From assembly GCA_944324825.1 (NCBI GenBank), contig CALUXU010000006.1, positions 62,001 through 126,000 of the forward strand: a stretch of DNA of 64,000 nt, written 5' to 3'. This document shows positions 1-10,371 of the stretch, one piece after another. Position 1 is the first letter of the stretch. Each line of letters starts with the position of its first letter. This DNA comes from Candidatus Gastranaerophilales bacterium. Its GTDB lineage: Bacteria > Cyanobacteriota > Vampirovibrionia > Gastranaerophilales > Gastranaerophilaceae. The position numbers were made by a program, and so were the translations under genes. The notes beneath the pieces are model-generated. The model saw nothing but the letters and a program-made list of their open reading frames with translations, made no database searches and was not told the origin of the DNA.

Positions 1-1571
1 AACCCCTCAGGCGGAGTTACATCAACAGTTTTCGCAAAATCTTTTATAACATTGGCATACGCTTCATCATAATTGAAGTCATAATCCTGTATACGACCGG
101 ACATAGAGGCATGCAGAAGCTGTAACCTTGTCATTTTCTTGTGGTTAGCATTCAGGATTTGCTCTGCCAGTTTACGACCTTCTTCTTTATCAACCAAAAC
201 GTACTTATCTTTATACTTAACAAGACCGGAATTAGTTTCCACAAGCTTGTTAAATTCCTCTAAAGATATTTTTTCATCACCCAGTGATACCTCGTAAGAG
301 AATTCCAGGATATCATCAAGAGAAATAGATGAAGATGAGACGGTATTAAATATTTCCATTAAATCATCCGAACGTTTTTCTTTGACATGAGCATTAATAG
401 ATGCGCGCGGAACAATTATATTGGTAAGTTCATCCGGCAAGATAACTTCTATCTGCGCTTTTTGAAGATAATATGAAGTCTGCGCGATTATTTTGTAAAC
501 CTCGCTTAAATTTAAACGCAGTGCAAGATTTTCTTCATCTTCGAATAATTTTTCAAGTTCAGGCATATACCTGAGAGCAAAATTAAGCTGCTTTTCGATA
601 ATTTTAGCAATATCAGAGCTATTTGCATCCCAAACAGTATCTTTAACATACAATTCGTCCATCAAGATAGTTTCATTATTTTTACGGTTTCTAATATGGA
701 TTTTAAGTTCAAAATCCTCGCTATCAGGAAGCTTATCAATCTTAAAGAACGGAATTACATCGTACTTGCCGAGATACAACTCGTCAAACCACTGAGCAAA
801 GTTCTCTGCAACATTTTTCCCTTTAAGGAGAGATTTTTGTTCTAAATCCTTTAACAGATAGCTGCCGGATTTTACATCTTTAAAACGATAACTTTTTATA
901 TGCAGGAACTTGTATACAACATAATTTAGGTAATTATGCACGAAATCCGATACGAAGTTTTTAGGTTTTTCACCTTTAATAAATAAATTCTCAGGAAGAT
1001 TTTCCTCTAATTCATTGATAATTCTTGCGATTTGCTGAGTTTGAATAATAGGTTCATAAACAATTCTAAAGAAATTACCTTTCAAGCTCACTGTCGGGAT
1101 AAAATAGAGCTTTTCAACCAGCTTCATAACAAACTGGGTAAGCTTATTAAAATAAACAAACGTCTGAGTAACTGCGCTAAAATCAAGGATTTCACCGAAA
1201 CCACCGAAATAATCAAGAACAATATCTAACGGCATAACATAGCCTATCTCACCTTCAACCTCTTTAGGAGAAAAGCGAAACATTGAGCCTTTTGATTTCA
1301 AATAAAACTGAAAATTATTTGTCGGGGTAACAAAGAAGGATAATTTCCCATTTTCATTGATAAGAAAGAAATCCGTGTTTCTCACAGGAGAATTCGGACT
1401 TAGAAATATCCCTGCAAATTCATCCTCTATAAGTTGATAAATAAGACTTAGAGTGAATCGAAAATCTTTATTTTTAAACCCTTCCGGATTTTCACTCAAG
1501 TTCAAAAATAATTCATCTACATTATTCTTTTTAAATGATAAATCAATGTCTAAAGATTTCGCAGCTACCAT
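1..1571 (-). CDS. SNF2-family DNA helicase, N-terminal part (cut by window edge)
   Basis: About 523 codons read leftward from the ATG at 1571 and run off position 1 still open. The last ~250 residues match the pattern of the bacterial SNF2 helicase-associated domain (DUF3670): a segment beginning LDDILEFSYEVSLGD, then ISLEEFNKLVETNSGLVKYKDKY and a VLVDKEEGRKLAEQ stretch. In this family that region precedes the two RecA-like ATPase lobes, which must lie outside the window. The expected role is ATP-driven DNA or nucleoprotein remodelling. No Shine-Dalgarno precedes the ATG; instead TAAAAT sits six bases upstream, so the mRNA may be leaderless. The family call is from recalled consensus; the helicase motifs themselves cannot be seen here. 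Confidence 0.75.
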   Translation of the reverse strand, partial: MVAAKSLDIDLSFKKNNVDELFLNLSENPEGFKNKDFRFTLSLIYQLIEDEFAGIFLSPNSPVRNTDFFLINENGKLSFFVTPTNNFQFYLKSKGSMFRFSPKEVEGEIGYVMPLDIVLDYFGGFGEILDFSAVTQTFVYFNKLTQFVMKLVEKLYFIPTVSLKGNFFRIVYEPIIQTQQIARIINELEENLPENLFIKGEKPKNFVSDFVHNYLNYVVYKFLHIKSYRFKDVKSGSYLLKDLEQKSLLKGKNVAENFAQWFDELYLGKYDVIPFFKIDKLPDSEDFELKIHIRNRKNNETILMDELYVKDTVWDANSSDIAKIIEKQLNFALRYMPELEKLFEDEENLALRLNLSEVYKIIAQTSYYLQKAQIEVILPDELTNIIVPRASINAHVKEKRSDDLMEIFNTVSSSSISLDDILEFSYEVSLGDEKISLEEFNKLVETNSGLVKYKDKYVLVDKEEGRKLAEQILNANHKKMTRLQLLHASMSGRIQDYDFNYDEAYANVIKDFAKTVDVTPPEG

Positions 1572-1632
1572 AAGATAATTTTACGATAAAAATTATGTTA
1601 AGTAAAGTTTATAAACGTCTATAATATAAAAT

Positions 1633-1655
1633 AAGGGGCTAAAGTTTAGCCCCTT
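1633..1655 (-). terminator. Rho-independent terminator of gpmI
   Basis: An 11-bp perfect stem (AAGGGGCTAAA/TTTAGCCCCTT) with a one-base loop lies 8 bases past the gpmI stop. Leftward it is followed by an AT-rich TTATTTTAT tract. It separates gpmI from the SNF2 gene. Confidence 0.8.
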
Positions 1656-1662
1656 AAAACTT

Positions 1663-3192
1663 TTATTTAATAAGACTATCGCAGTCCATTTCTTCCGGTT
1701 TTTCTATTCCGAACAATTCAAGAACCGTTGGTGCAACGTTACACAGTGCACCATCAGACTTCAGTTCAACTTTATGGTCCGGATTAATAACAACAAAAGG
1801 TACCATATTTGTCGTATGTGCGGTTTGAGGCTTGCCTGTTTCTTCGTCAACCATCATTTCAGCATTTCCATGGTCTGCGGTTAACAACATTGTAACCCCT
1901 TTTTCTTTACATTTTTCTGCAATTTTTCCGACACATTCATCAACGACCTTGCAAGCTTTTGTTGCCGCTTCTATAACTCCTGTATGCCCAACCATATCAG
2001 GATTTGCAAAGTTAACAAGAATAAAGCCGTACTCTTCGTTATCTAATGCTTTAAGAACGTTTTCACAGACCTCTCTTGCGCTCATTTCAGGCTGCATATC
2101 ATAAGTCGGAACTTTTGGAGATGCAACCAGTTTTCTTGTTTCATGAGCCTGAGGCTGTTCAATACCACCGTTAAAGAAGAAGGTAACGTGAGCATATTTT
2201 TCGGTTTCTGCTGTTCGGAATTGTTTTATACCGTTTGCTTCCAATACATCTCCTAAAATATTAACCATTTTAGTCTTTTCAAATGCAACAGGGAAAGTAA
2301 ATGTCGCATCATAGCTTGTCATGGTTACATAATAGATGTTTTTAAGAACTTCTTTACGGTTAAAACCGTCGAAATCAGCAAAATTGATTGCCTTAGAAAT
2401 TTCTCTTGCTCTATCCGGACGATAGTTAAAGAAAATTATCGCATCATCGCTTTTAATTCTTGAATCATCACCGTCAATTACAGTCGGCAATACAAACTCA
2501 TCGGTTTCACCCTTTTCATAAGATTTTTTTACAGCTTCAATTGCTGAATCTGCATGAATACCTTCACCTAATACTAAGCAATCATAAGCCTTTTCAACTC
2601 TGTCCCATCTGTTGTCTCTGTCCATAACGTAATAACGTCCGATAACAGATGCAATCTTCGGAAGCCCGTATTTTTTAAGCTCGTCTTCAATTGGCTGCAA
2701 ATATTCACAAGCACTTGCAGGCGGAGTATCTCTGCCGTCTAAGAATGCGTGAACGTATACTTTTTTCAAACCGTTTTCTGCTGCCATTTTAATCAAAGCT
2801 TCAAGATGCTCTAATGAAGAGTGAACACCGCCTGTTGAAACAAGTCCGTATATATGAAGTGCAGAATTGTGAGTTTTAGCGTGATTAATAGCCGCCAAGA
2901 ACTTTTCATTCTTAAAGAACGAACCGTCTTTGATACTTCTGTTGATTTTTGATAAATCCTGATAAACAATTCTGCCGGCACCAAGATTCAAGTGACCGAC
3001 TTCTGAATTACCCATCTGTCCTGCAGGAAGTCCGACATATTCACCATCTGCGTGAATTTTTGTAGATGCTTCATTTTTTATCAACTCCGGAACATAAATA
3101 GGATGTGCAAGCATCGTTGCATCATGTTCAGGGTGTCCGGCATTACTAATCCCCCAACCATCCATAATACATAATAATACTCTCTTTGACAT
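1663..3192 (-). CDS. gpmI: 2,3-bisphosphoglycerate-independent phosphoglycerate mutase
   Basis: Interconverts 3- and 2-phosphoglycerate in glycolysis and gluconeogenesis in the cytoplasm, using two Mn ions. The protein begins MSKRVLLCIMDGWG with the metal-binding Asp of the alkaline-phosphatase superfamily. It has the phospho-acceptor serine in MGNSEVGHLNLGAGR (about Ser63), the HAFLDGRDTPP segment, and the late metal motif LTADHGNAE. At 509 residues it is full length. The ATG at 3192 was chosen over one nine codons upstream because AGGAAGAG sits at the right distance before it. It appears monocistronic, with its own terminator at 1633-1655. Enolase, the next enzyme of the pathway, is encoded separately at 30098. 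Confidence 0.97.
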   Translation of the reverse strand: MSKRVLLCIMDGWGISNAGHPEHDATMLAHPIYVPELIKNEASTKIHADGEYVGLPAGQMGNSEVGHLNLGAGRIVYQDLSKINRSIKDGSFFKNEKFLAAINHAKTHNSALHIYGLVSTGGVHSSLEHLEALIKMAAENGLKKVYVHAFLDGRDTPPASACEYLQPIEDELKKYGLPKIASVIGRYYVMDRDNRWDRVEKAYDCLVLGEGIHADSAIEAVKKSYEKGETDEFVLPTVIDGDDSRIKSDDAIIFFNYRPDRAREISKAINFADFDGFNRKEVLKNIYYVTMTSYDATFTFPVAFEKTKMVNILGDVLEANGIKQFRTAETEKYAHVTFFFNGGIEQPQAHETRKLVASPKVPTYDMQPEMSAREVCENVLKALDNEEYGFILVNFANPDMVGHTGVIEAATKACKVVDECVGKIAEKCKEKGVTMLLTADHGNAEMMVDEETGKPQTAHTTNMVPFVVINPDHKVELKSDGALCNVAPTVLELFGIEKPEEMDCDSLIK

Positions 3193-3282
3193 AATAATCT
3201 CTTCCTTTTCTTTTGCCACAATTTTATCAAGAAAGAATTATGATATCAAGTAAACTGCAACAATAGTTTCATAAGAGAGAGA

Positions 3283-6200
3283 TTACTCATCTACGTACGT
3301 AACTTGCATTGACTGAGTATTATTTTTTAATGCAGCACCTAAACGGGCATTATTATATTCTTGGAACGTTTTAAATTTATCTTTATAAATTTCCAGTTCT
3401 TTATGTGCTTCTGAATATTCAGGAATATCAAGTTTATTAATCAAGTTGTACATTAACGGTATAAGATTCAGCTTTGCCTGAATTTTTGCAATATCAGTAT
3501 TTGCACTTTCGCCAACATCTGCCATCGCTTTATTCATACATTGAGCAACTACAACAGACTTAGGTAAATCCGGATTTGCATTTATTACGGCTTTTGCGGT
3601 ATCTAATGCGCCAAGATAAGTTTTAACATCATTCTTTCTGCCCATTTTATCAGTTTTTTGAATGATATCCTTTTTGGCATCATCAATTTTTTGATTGAAA
3701 TTGGCATCATTATCAAAAGCATCATCTGTTAATACTTTAATTGCATTATTAACAATCCCTGCTTCCTTGTTTGTTGTTCCAAGGATAGAAACCATACGAT
3801 CAACATCTTTTTTAGTTTTTTCAGTATCAAAGATTTTATTTTGACCTTTTAAGAATTTATCGGCAAGGCCAAGCTGATTGATAAACATAACAGCGGTTTC
3901 ATCATTACTACCGACAACAAGATTTCTTACAATATAATCTATCGCAAGTTCATTATCCATAGATAACATTCCTTTTGATTTATCATTTGCAAAGCCTAAA
4001 GGAACATCAAAATCAGAGAATTTTTCAGCAACAGCTGCTGCATTACCGGTTGATATAGCCTCCATTAAAGTATCCTGCATATCAACCAGACTTGCAACCT
4101 CCATTGCAGATTCAAGAGATGCACGCTTCAAATCAAATTCTGTTTCGGCCTTAGTTACTGCTGATTTATTCGATGAATTTAGAGGGCCATCTTTTGCAGA
4201 TAAGAAAAGATAATCATTAAGAAGCTCCAGAGGATAATTCAGCATATGATATTTTTTATAATCATTTAAAAATTTATCCTGAGCAACAGCCGCATTTTCT
4301 TCGTTGTACTTATTACTATTTTTCATCGCAAACTTAACGGTATCATTAACAGATGCAACTATTGCCTGTTGATATTCAGGTTTTATATTTCCCTTTACAA
4401 ATAAATTTGTTGACTTATCAATATCAGAAAGTGTTTTATCGATATTATTTTTAAGTTTTTTATCCAATATATTACTCTTATTCAAAACTTGAATAGTATT
4501 TGATAATTTCTTAACGGTTTTATCTTGCGGATTTACAACACCGGATAATACCTTATTAATATCAGCTTTTTTAAGCTCGACTTCTGAATTAATCAGATTA
4601 TGCATTGAATCTGCAAAGTCAGCTTTTTTATCATCAGGAATCATACCAAGAACATCTGTCAATGCTGCAGTGCACGCTTTAGAAGATTGTTCTTTAAGGA
4701 ATTTATTATCATCAAAAACAGTCTTTACCTGCTTCATTGACATAATATTTTCATTCAAGCCGTTTAAATAATCTTTTTTTGTAACATCATAATTCTTTTT
4801 AGGAATAGAATATTTATCGATATTTGAAGATAAAGTATTCATACGTGCAATATTGTCACGACGCATATCACCGGATTTTAATTCTTCCTTCATCCAGGTA
4901 TTAATATCTTCCCGAAGGGTATTTTGATAACGTTTCGGAATATTCATCAATATACTGTTAAATAGTATTTTTAGAGATGCCGCATCATCTTTTATACTAT
5001 CCTTCAAATCTTGTTCAGTATTAAGCTTCTTAAGCCCCTGCATTTGTTTATCTAAATCAGAGAAGGTGTTTTTATAATCCATGCCTGTAGCATTTTTATC
5101 CAACTCAAGAAGCTTCATAGCCGCATCATTTACGGGTTTACTGGAAGAATCTCCATACGTCAGAGTAACAAACTGACCTGCAAGATTACTTATGTTTTTA
5201 ACTTGTTTTGTTGATAATTTCCCGCTATCAGGTAAATTACCAATAACAGAAGAAAGTTCATTGTGTAAATCGTATAATCTCAAAGTATTCTTTTTAAGAT
5301 TTATATTATCAAGAGTATTCAGCGTTGCTTTTGTAATAGATTCACCTTGTTCATCAATCTTCTTTTTATCTATTACATCAACTTTAGGATAGGCAGGTGT
5401 TGCTCCGTAATTTCTGAGAGCCTCATCTTTATGTTTGTTGAACATTTTTTCGTATCCTAATACCTGTAAAGAGAAATAGTAATCTCTATAGAGGTCATCA
5501 AATGTTCTGTTTCCACGATAAGTCGCACCTTGTTCATGCTTATAAAGTTTATGGTATTTATAACTAGGATCTGTTTCTGAAAGCTTGATATCTTTTAAAA
5601 GTTCTTGCTGGAACACAACATTTCTAACCGTTGATTCTGTTTTCTCATCTGAAGCTTTAAAACGTCTTAGCATCTCATAACCTGTATAATCTTTTATAGC
5701 AAGATCTTCATGGGTTACATCCAAAGTTTCCTTGTTAAATTCTTCTGTTGTCATATCCTGCATACGTCTATATATCTCTGCAAAATCAGAATTTGTCTCA
5801 GGATTATATTTTTTATCAATATATTTAGAAATAGCTTTGAATTTAGTCGAAGTATTGTTTATATCCGCGTCATTAAAATACAGTGCATCAGACAGTGATT
5901 TTGTGAGATTTTCACGTATATCTTCTTTGGCTGATTGAGCCTTGTCGGAATCCGGTACAACCTCATCAAAAGTTTTTAATGTCTTATTAACTGCAAAATC
6001 TATTGTATGTTTTAAGCTGCCGTCAAATTGTGACTTATCATTTTTATCATAAACAATTGATTTCTTAATTATTTGCTGTTTTTGCGCATCCTCCAACTTA
6101 ATATCATACTTATCTAATGCGGAAGAAATTATATTATCAAGTTTATTCACATTTTTATTCATAATATATGAATTTAAAATTTCTGGCTCTTTTGCAAATG

Positions 6201-9200
6201 CATAATTAAAATAACTTCTTGCCTTGTTATCACGCTCTTTTTCAAACTCTTTTACTTCAGATACGGAATTAGCCTTTGCCAATTTTTTCCAATTTACTCC
6301 ACCGGGGAAGGAACGAACAAGAGCAGCCTTTTCAAAATTAACCTTTATAGGATCATTAGCCGGCAGTGCATCATAGTCTGATTTTGAATCAATCCCCTTA
6401 CTGAAAGGAGTCGAATCAAGACGTTTCACCATTTTAGAATACTTTCTTGAATAATCAGAACCGGCCTTTTTACATCTGTCAATAGAAGATTTTATTTCAT
6501 CCTGTGTCATATTAGCGGCCAAAGCGGTGAAATTATCCAGATAAGCGGAAGGAGATACAAAAATATTATCCTTAATTGATGCGGCAGTACGTTTTATGCT
6601 GCCGTCAGTACCCGGAACTATCATGTCAAACAATGTTGCAAACTTATATCCGTTTGTTTCGCCTGATAATTTTCTTAATTGTTTATTTTCAATATGATTT
6701 GGAGCAACATATCCTGTTTTATATTTCAAATCGTCAACATAATTTCCGTTTCTGTATTTATCATTGGTAATATAACCGGTTGCACCACCTCTTGAATCAC
6801 TATAGTCTGTATGCAAAACACCTTCCGAATCAGTCCAGGTATTTTCCAATTCAGATGCACCCCAAGTATTATCATGGTAGAGTACATCTTTTCCGTTTAG
6901 TTCTGACACTTCCGCAACATATTGAGCGTGAGCCCCCATACGGTTATGGAATACAGAGGTCCCTGATATACCTGAATACGGAGTATTTTTTATTTTATCA
7001 ACAGCTTTATCCAAATCAAGCGTAGACTGATACCTTCTATCCGTCATTTGTTGAAGAATTTTTACCTCCTGCTCAGAAGACATACCGCCTGTTTTTTGGA
7101 ATACCCAGTAATGTCCTGTTGCCACACCGGTTTTTCTTGAACTGTCTTCCAATGGTTTTCGGATTTCTCCAAGTACAAATGCAGTTTCTTTATTTACTTC
7201 AGAATACATTTGATTTATTGACTTACTTATTTTTTTAAGTGTTTCTTTTTCCGGCTGTGAAAATTTATAAAGTGCAGGATCAGATATTTTACCTTGTCGG
7301 CTTGAAAATTCATCCTGAGAGCGAAGTTTATCAATCTTATCAAATCTGTTTCTCAAAGGTATTAAATCTTTTGCAGGTATTACTTCTCCGTTTTTCTCCA
7401 TTTTTTCCATAACCGCATCTTCCGGATTAGGAGAATTTAAAGTATTACCGTATTTATCTTGAACATTCATAATTTGTCTTACAAATTGAATATTAGCAGA
7501 CATATTATTGAACGCTTTGCCTACCTCCATTAATTTTGCTTTCGATTCTTCAATAGGTGTAATATCAGATAAACCATTCGCAGTATTAAAATTCTGTATA
7601 ATGCCGGCACTAATTTCATCATTAGGATTCAATAATGCCCCTAAAACAATATTATAAACTCCAGCACAACTTTGGAGTTGATTTTTATTGCCGATTTTAT
7701 TATAAATTTCGGTATATTGTTTATTGTCAACACCTTTTAACAGTGTGTCTTCAAATTTATTATATTCTTTTAAAACTCTGTTTTTATCAGGATTTTCAAA
7801 ACCAAGCATAAAGGATGAATCTTTTATTGTTTCTTTGTCTCCGGCTTCAATATCTTGTTTTAAGCCGGAAATATCAGATAACAGAAAATCTTTGCGGTTC
7901 TCAAATCCTAATGAATTATACACAAAATCAAGCCCATCAGTTAGTATAGAATCAACTCCGGCTTTCAACTCAGTTAAAGCACCGACAACGTCTTCTTTTT
8001 GGGGTTCAATACCAAGAATATTAGAAAAATGACTTATATAATCTTCATCACCGGTTTTATTAACATACTTTATTACTTTTTCCATGTTTTGCGACAAAAG
8101 CGTATCCTGATCAGGCACATCGTACTTAATCATTTTGTCAGTCAAATAATCGGCATCGTTAAGAGAAACATTAACTTGATTTCTATATGCTGCGGCAGCT
8201 TCATAAAGTCTGCGATTTTTTGACACATTAGCCGATTGAGAAGAATGAGGATTTAATCGGCTTTGGGTAGCAGCAGATTCCTCTATCAATTCTCGAATTT
8301 GAGGAGCCGTTTTTTCAAGCTCTTCTGAATTTACTCTATCTTTGAAGGTATCTGATAAAAAGGCTTTTACTTTTCTTTCTTTCATAACAGATTCTTCATT
8401 TGGTATAAAATGATATTTTTTAGAATTATCCTTGATTTTATCAATATCAGATGATGTATTTTTTCTAAGATTAACCAGTTTATCTAAAGTATTATGAGTT
8501 TCTTTATCTGATATTCCCGGTACAACATTTGAAATATCTGATTTTAAAAGACTATTGATTTTTTGAAGATAAAGTAAATCCTTATCACGGTTTTGACGGT
8601 GTTCAACATCATTAAGATTTTTACTCAACTGCATCTTTTTAGCTGCACCTATAGCCTCTTTTGATTTTAAAAGTGCCTGATAATATTGCTGCTTTGTTGC
8701 AATATTTTTGTCAGTCGGAATTACATAACGTTCATCAGAATTTACACCAAAATTTTCTCTGTCAAATGGTACGTAATAAGATTTTTGAACACTTGTAGAA
8801 TCATACATACCGCCGATATTCATCCACTGGGTAGTAGATGCATCAACAATACGATATCCCTTTTTCTCTGCATCATTAAAGTCTACATAGGTTTTCTTAA
8901 CAGGAACCTTTACCCCTTTTCCGATTTGCATTTTATCATAAACCATTATATTAGGAGAATCATCAAGTTCTGATAATAAACTGTCAACATAATTAGGTTT
9001 GTCTTCATAAGAGGTTAATTTTCTAGCAATTGATATTGCTGCACACATACCGTGATGTTTTTGGTTGATAGCTTTTGTATTAGGAACCCTTGATTCTTTT
9101 GTATCCACTACCAAATCATTAATCATCTCCGCAAAAACTTTTGTCTTTTTATCTTCCAGCTGAGGATTGATTTTATAATCAGGGCTCAAAAAATAATCAA

Positions 9201-9738
9201 AGCGGTTTAGGATATATTTCTTTTGCTTCGTTGGAGTATCCGCAGATACAATAAAGTAATCCAGATTACTTTCGACCCGCTTAATATTAGGATTTTTTTC
9301 ATCCTCAAGTTGTGATAAATCCAGTTTTGACAAAATATTGCTGCGAGAGTTTAAAATACTCTTTTCATCGTCATTTAATTCTTTTTTAGTCCTAAATACT
9401 CTGTCCAATTCAGGAGCATATTTTTTTTGTGTAATAGGATCTGAAACAGATAATGATTTTATGGCGGCGTTATGAAGTTTAGATTTCCAGTTATTAGCAG
9501 GCTCTTTACCCAAATCAATATTGGTGCCGTATTTCAAATTATCAGCAACATCAAGCAAAAACTTAATATTACTTTCACCGGACTCGTCCGCTAAATTGTT
9601 GATTGCATTTGATATTCTTATTTTATTATTTTCAGTTAGTGAATAGTTATTATCTTGTTTTAACTGTTGAACAGTGTTTCTGTCCTCACGACGCCCCTTG
9701 AACCCCATAACAGAGGTATTATATACACCTAGCTTCAT
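3283..9738 (-). CDS. Giant uncharacterised protein (2,151 aa) with possible papain-like Cys-His-Asn triad
   Basis: A single unbroken frame of 2,151 residues, rich in Lys, Asp and Asn and largely helical in appearance. No signal peptide or clear membrane segment is visible. Near the N-terminus is MGFKG, a short motif also seen in the protein at 22256. Cys232 lies in NQKHHGMCAAISIARKL, which resembles the active-site helix of papain-fold peptidases. His937 (GAHAQYVAEV) and Asn957 (YHDNTWG) have the spacing and hydrophobic context of the other two catalytic residues. About 700 residues separate Cys and His, which would require a huge insertion. The rest is unrecognised helical sequence. The start has AAAAAGGAAAAAT before the ATG. 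It could be a large effector or surface/cytoplasmic scaffold; function is unknown. Confidence 0.85.
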   Translation of the reverse strand: MKLGVYNTSVMGFKGRREDRNTVQQLKQDNNYSLTENNKIRISNAINNLADESGESNIKFLLDVADNLKYGTNIDLGKEPANNWKSKLHNAAIKSLSVSDPITQKKYAPELDRVFRTKKELNDDEKSILNSRSNILSKLDLSQLEDEKNPNIKRVESNLDYFIVSADTPTKQKKYILNRFDYFLSPDYKINPQLEDKKTKVFAEMINDLVVDTKESRVPNTKAINQKHHGMCAAISIARKLTSYEDKPNYVDSLLSELDDSPNIMVYDKMQIGKGVKVPVKKTYVDFNDAEKKGYRIVDASTTQWMNIGGMYDSTSVQKSYYVPFDRENFGVNSDERYVIPTDKNIATKQQYYQALLKSKEAIGAAKKMQLSKNLNDVEHRQNRDKDLLYLQKINSLLKSDISNVVPGISDKETHNTLDKLVNLRKNTSSDIDKIKDNSKKYHFIPNEESVMKERKVKAFLSDTFKDRVNSEELEKTAPQIRELIEESAATQSRLNPHSSQSANVSKNRRLYEAAAAYRNQVNVSLNDADYLTDKMIKYDVPDQDTLLSQNMEKVIKYVNKTGDEDYISHFSNILGIEPQKEDVVGALTELKAGVDSILTDGLDFVYNSLGFENRKDFLLSDISGLKQDIEAGDKETIKDSSFMLGFENPDKNRVLKEYNKFEDTLLKGVDNKQYTEIYNKIGNKNQLQSCAGVYNIVLGALLNPNDEISAGIIQNFNTANGLSDITPIEESKAKLMEVGKAFNNMSANIQFVRQIMNVQDKYGNTLNSPNPEDAVMEKMEKNGEVIPAKDLIPLRNRFDKIDKLRSQDEFSSRQGKISDPALYKFSQPEKETLKKISKSINQMYSEVNKETAFVLGEIRKPLEDSSRKTGVATGHYWVFQKTGGMSSEQEVKILQQMTDRRYQSTLDLDKAVDKIKNTPYSGISGTSVFHNRMGAHAQYVAEVSELNGKDVLYHDNTWGASELENTWTDSEGVLHTDYSDSRGGATGYITNDKYRNGNYVDDLKYKTGYVAPNHIENKQLRKLSGETNGYKFATLFDMIVPGTDGSIKRTAASIKDNIFVSPSAYLDNFTALAANMTQDEIKSSIDRCKKAGSDYSRKYSKMVKRLDSTPFSKGIDSKSDYDALPANDPIKVNFEKAALVRSFPGGVNWKKLAKANSVSEVKEFEKERDNKARSYFNYAFAKEPEILNSYIMNKNVNKLDNIISSALDKYDIKLEDAQKQQIIKKSIVYDKNDKSQFDGSLKHTIDFAVNKTLKTFDEVVPDSDKAQSAKEDIRENLTKSLSDALYFNDADINNTSTKFKAISKYIDKKYNPETNSDFAEIYRRMQDMTTEEFNKETLDVTHEDLAIKDYTGYEMLRRFKASDEKTESTVRNVVFQQELLKDIKLSETDPSYKYHKLYKHEQGATYRGNRTFDDLYRDYYFSLQVLGYEKMFNKHKDEALRNYGATPAYPKVDVIDKKKIDEQGESITKATLNTLDNINLKKNTLRLYDLHNELSSVIGNLPDSGKLSTKQVKNISNLAGQFVTLTYGDSSSKPVNDAAMKLLELDKNATGMDYKNTFSDLDKQMQGLKKLNTEQDLKDSIKDDAASLKILFNSILMNIPKRYQNTLREDINTWMKEELKSGDMRRDNIARMNTLSSNIDKYSIPKKNYDVTKKDYLNGLNENIMSMKQVKTVFDDNKFLKEQSSKACTAALTDVLGMIPDDKKADFADSMHNLINSEVELKKADINKVLSGVVNPQDKTVKKLSNTIQVLNKSNILDKKLKNNIDKTLSDIDKSTNLFVKGNIKPEYQQAIVASVNDTVKFAMKNSNKYNEENAAVAQDKFLNDYKKYHMLNYPLELLNDYLFLSAKDGPLNSSNKSAVTKAETEFDLKRASLESAMEVASLVDMQDTLMEAISTGNAAAVAEKFSDFDVPLGFANDKSKGMLSMDNELAIDYIVRNLVVGSNDETAVMFINQLGLADKFLKGQNKIFDTEKTKKDVDRMVSILGTTNKEAGIVNNAIKVLTDDAFDNDANFNQKIDDAKKDIIQKTDKMGRKNDVKTYLGALDTAKAVINANPDLPKSVVVAQCMNKAMADVGESANTDIAKIQAKLNLIPLMYNLINKLDIPEYSEAHKELEIYKDKFKTFQEYNNARLGAALKNNTQSMQVTYVDE

Positions 9739-9858
9739 ATTTTTCCTTTTTACACACTACTATTTTATATATTAAAACCGTATTTCGGAAATTTTTTGCT
9801 AGTTTATTACGAATGATTAAGAAAATTGTAAAAAGGACACTTAAAATAACCTGTTAAA

Positions 9859-9880
9859 AAACCTGCCTTTTGGCAGGTTT
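9859..9880 (-). terminator. Terminator after the 134-aa exported coiled-coil gene
   Basis: Stem AAACCTGCC/GGCAGGTTT with a four-base loop. Leftward it is followed by a T run, just past the stop at 9886. Confidence 0.85.
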
Positions 9881-9885
9881 CAAAG

Positions 9886-10290
9886 TTAAATCATATTCTT
9901 TCTGATTCTTTCTTTAGCTTTGTCGATTGCATTAATTCTTTTTTGAACGGTATTAATTTGTTTTTTCAATGATTTACGTTCGTTTTTAACTAATTTATAT
10001 TGTGCATCAACATCAGCATATTTGGTTTTCAGATTTAATAATTCATTTCTGATATCAACCTGTGCATTATCCAATTGCAATATTGCATTTTGGATATTAC
10101 CGTTTCCTAAAGCCTCTTCAGCAGGTTGTACTCCTGTAGCTTTTACAGCATTTTGAGTTGCAGTAGCTTTAGTTTGAGAAGATGAAATACTAGGGGTATC
10201 ATCAAAATTTAAAGGGGTGAAAGCATCTCCGTCTGCAAAAGCAACGCCTGAACATAATAATAAACAAGCAGTTAACAATATCTTCTTCAT
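9886..10290 (-). CDS. Small exported coiled-coil protein
   Basis: 134 residues. The start MKKILLTACLLLCSGVAFADG is a textbook Sec signal peptide with a cleavage site at AFA-DG. The mature part has a Ser/Thr/Ala-rich linker and then a charged helix (residues ~70-134) full of Lys, Leu and Asn heptad-like positions, ending in basic residues. It probably forms a periplasmic or envelope coiled coil. The ATG at 10290 is preferred over the one two codons upstream, because GGAG is eight bases from the former and only two from the latter. It stands alone with a strong terminator. No family is recognised. Confidence 0.75.
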   Translation of the reverse strand: MKKILLTACLLLCSGVAFADGDAFTPLNFDDTPSISSSQTKATATQNAVKATGVQPAEEALGNGNIQNAILQLDNAQVDIRNELLNLKTKYADVDAQYKLVKNERKSLKKQINTVQKRINAIDKAKERIRKNMI

Positions 10291-10371
10291 ATACATATCT
10301 CCATATCAAGTAACGTAACAGTATTATAATATACTATTAAAGCAGAAAACCAATCATACATTTGAAGTAGA

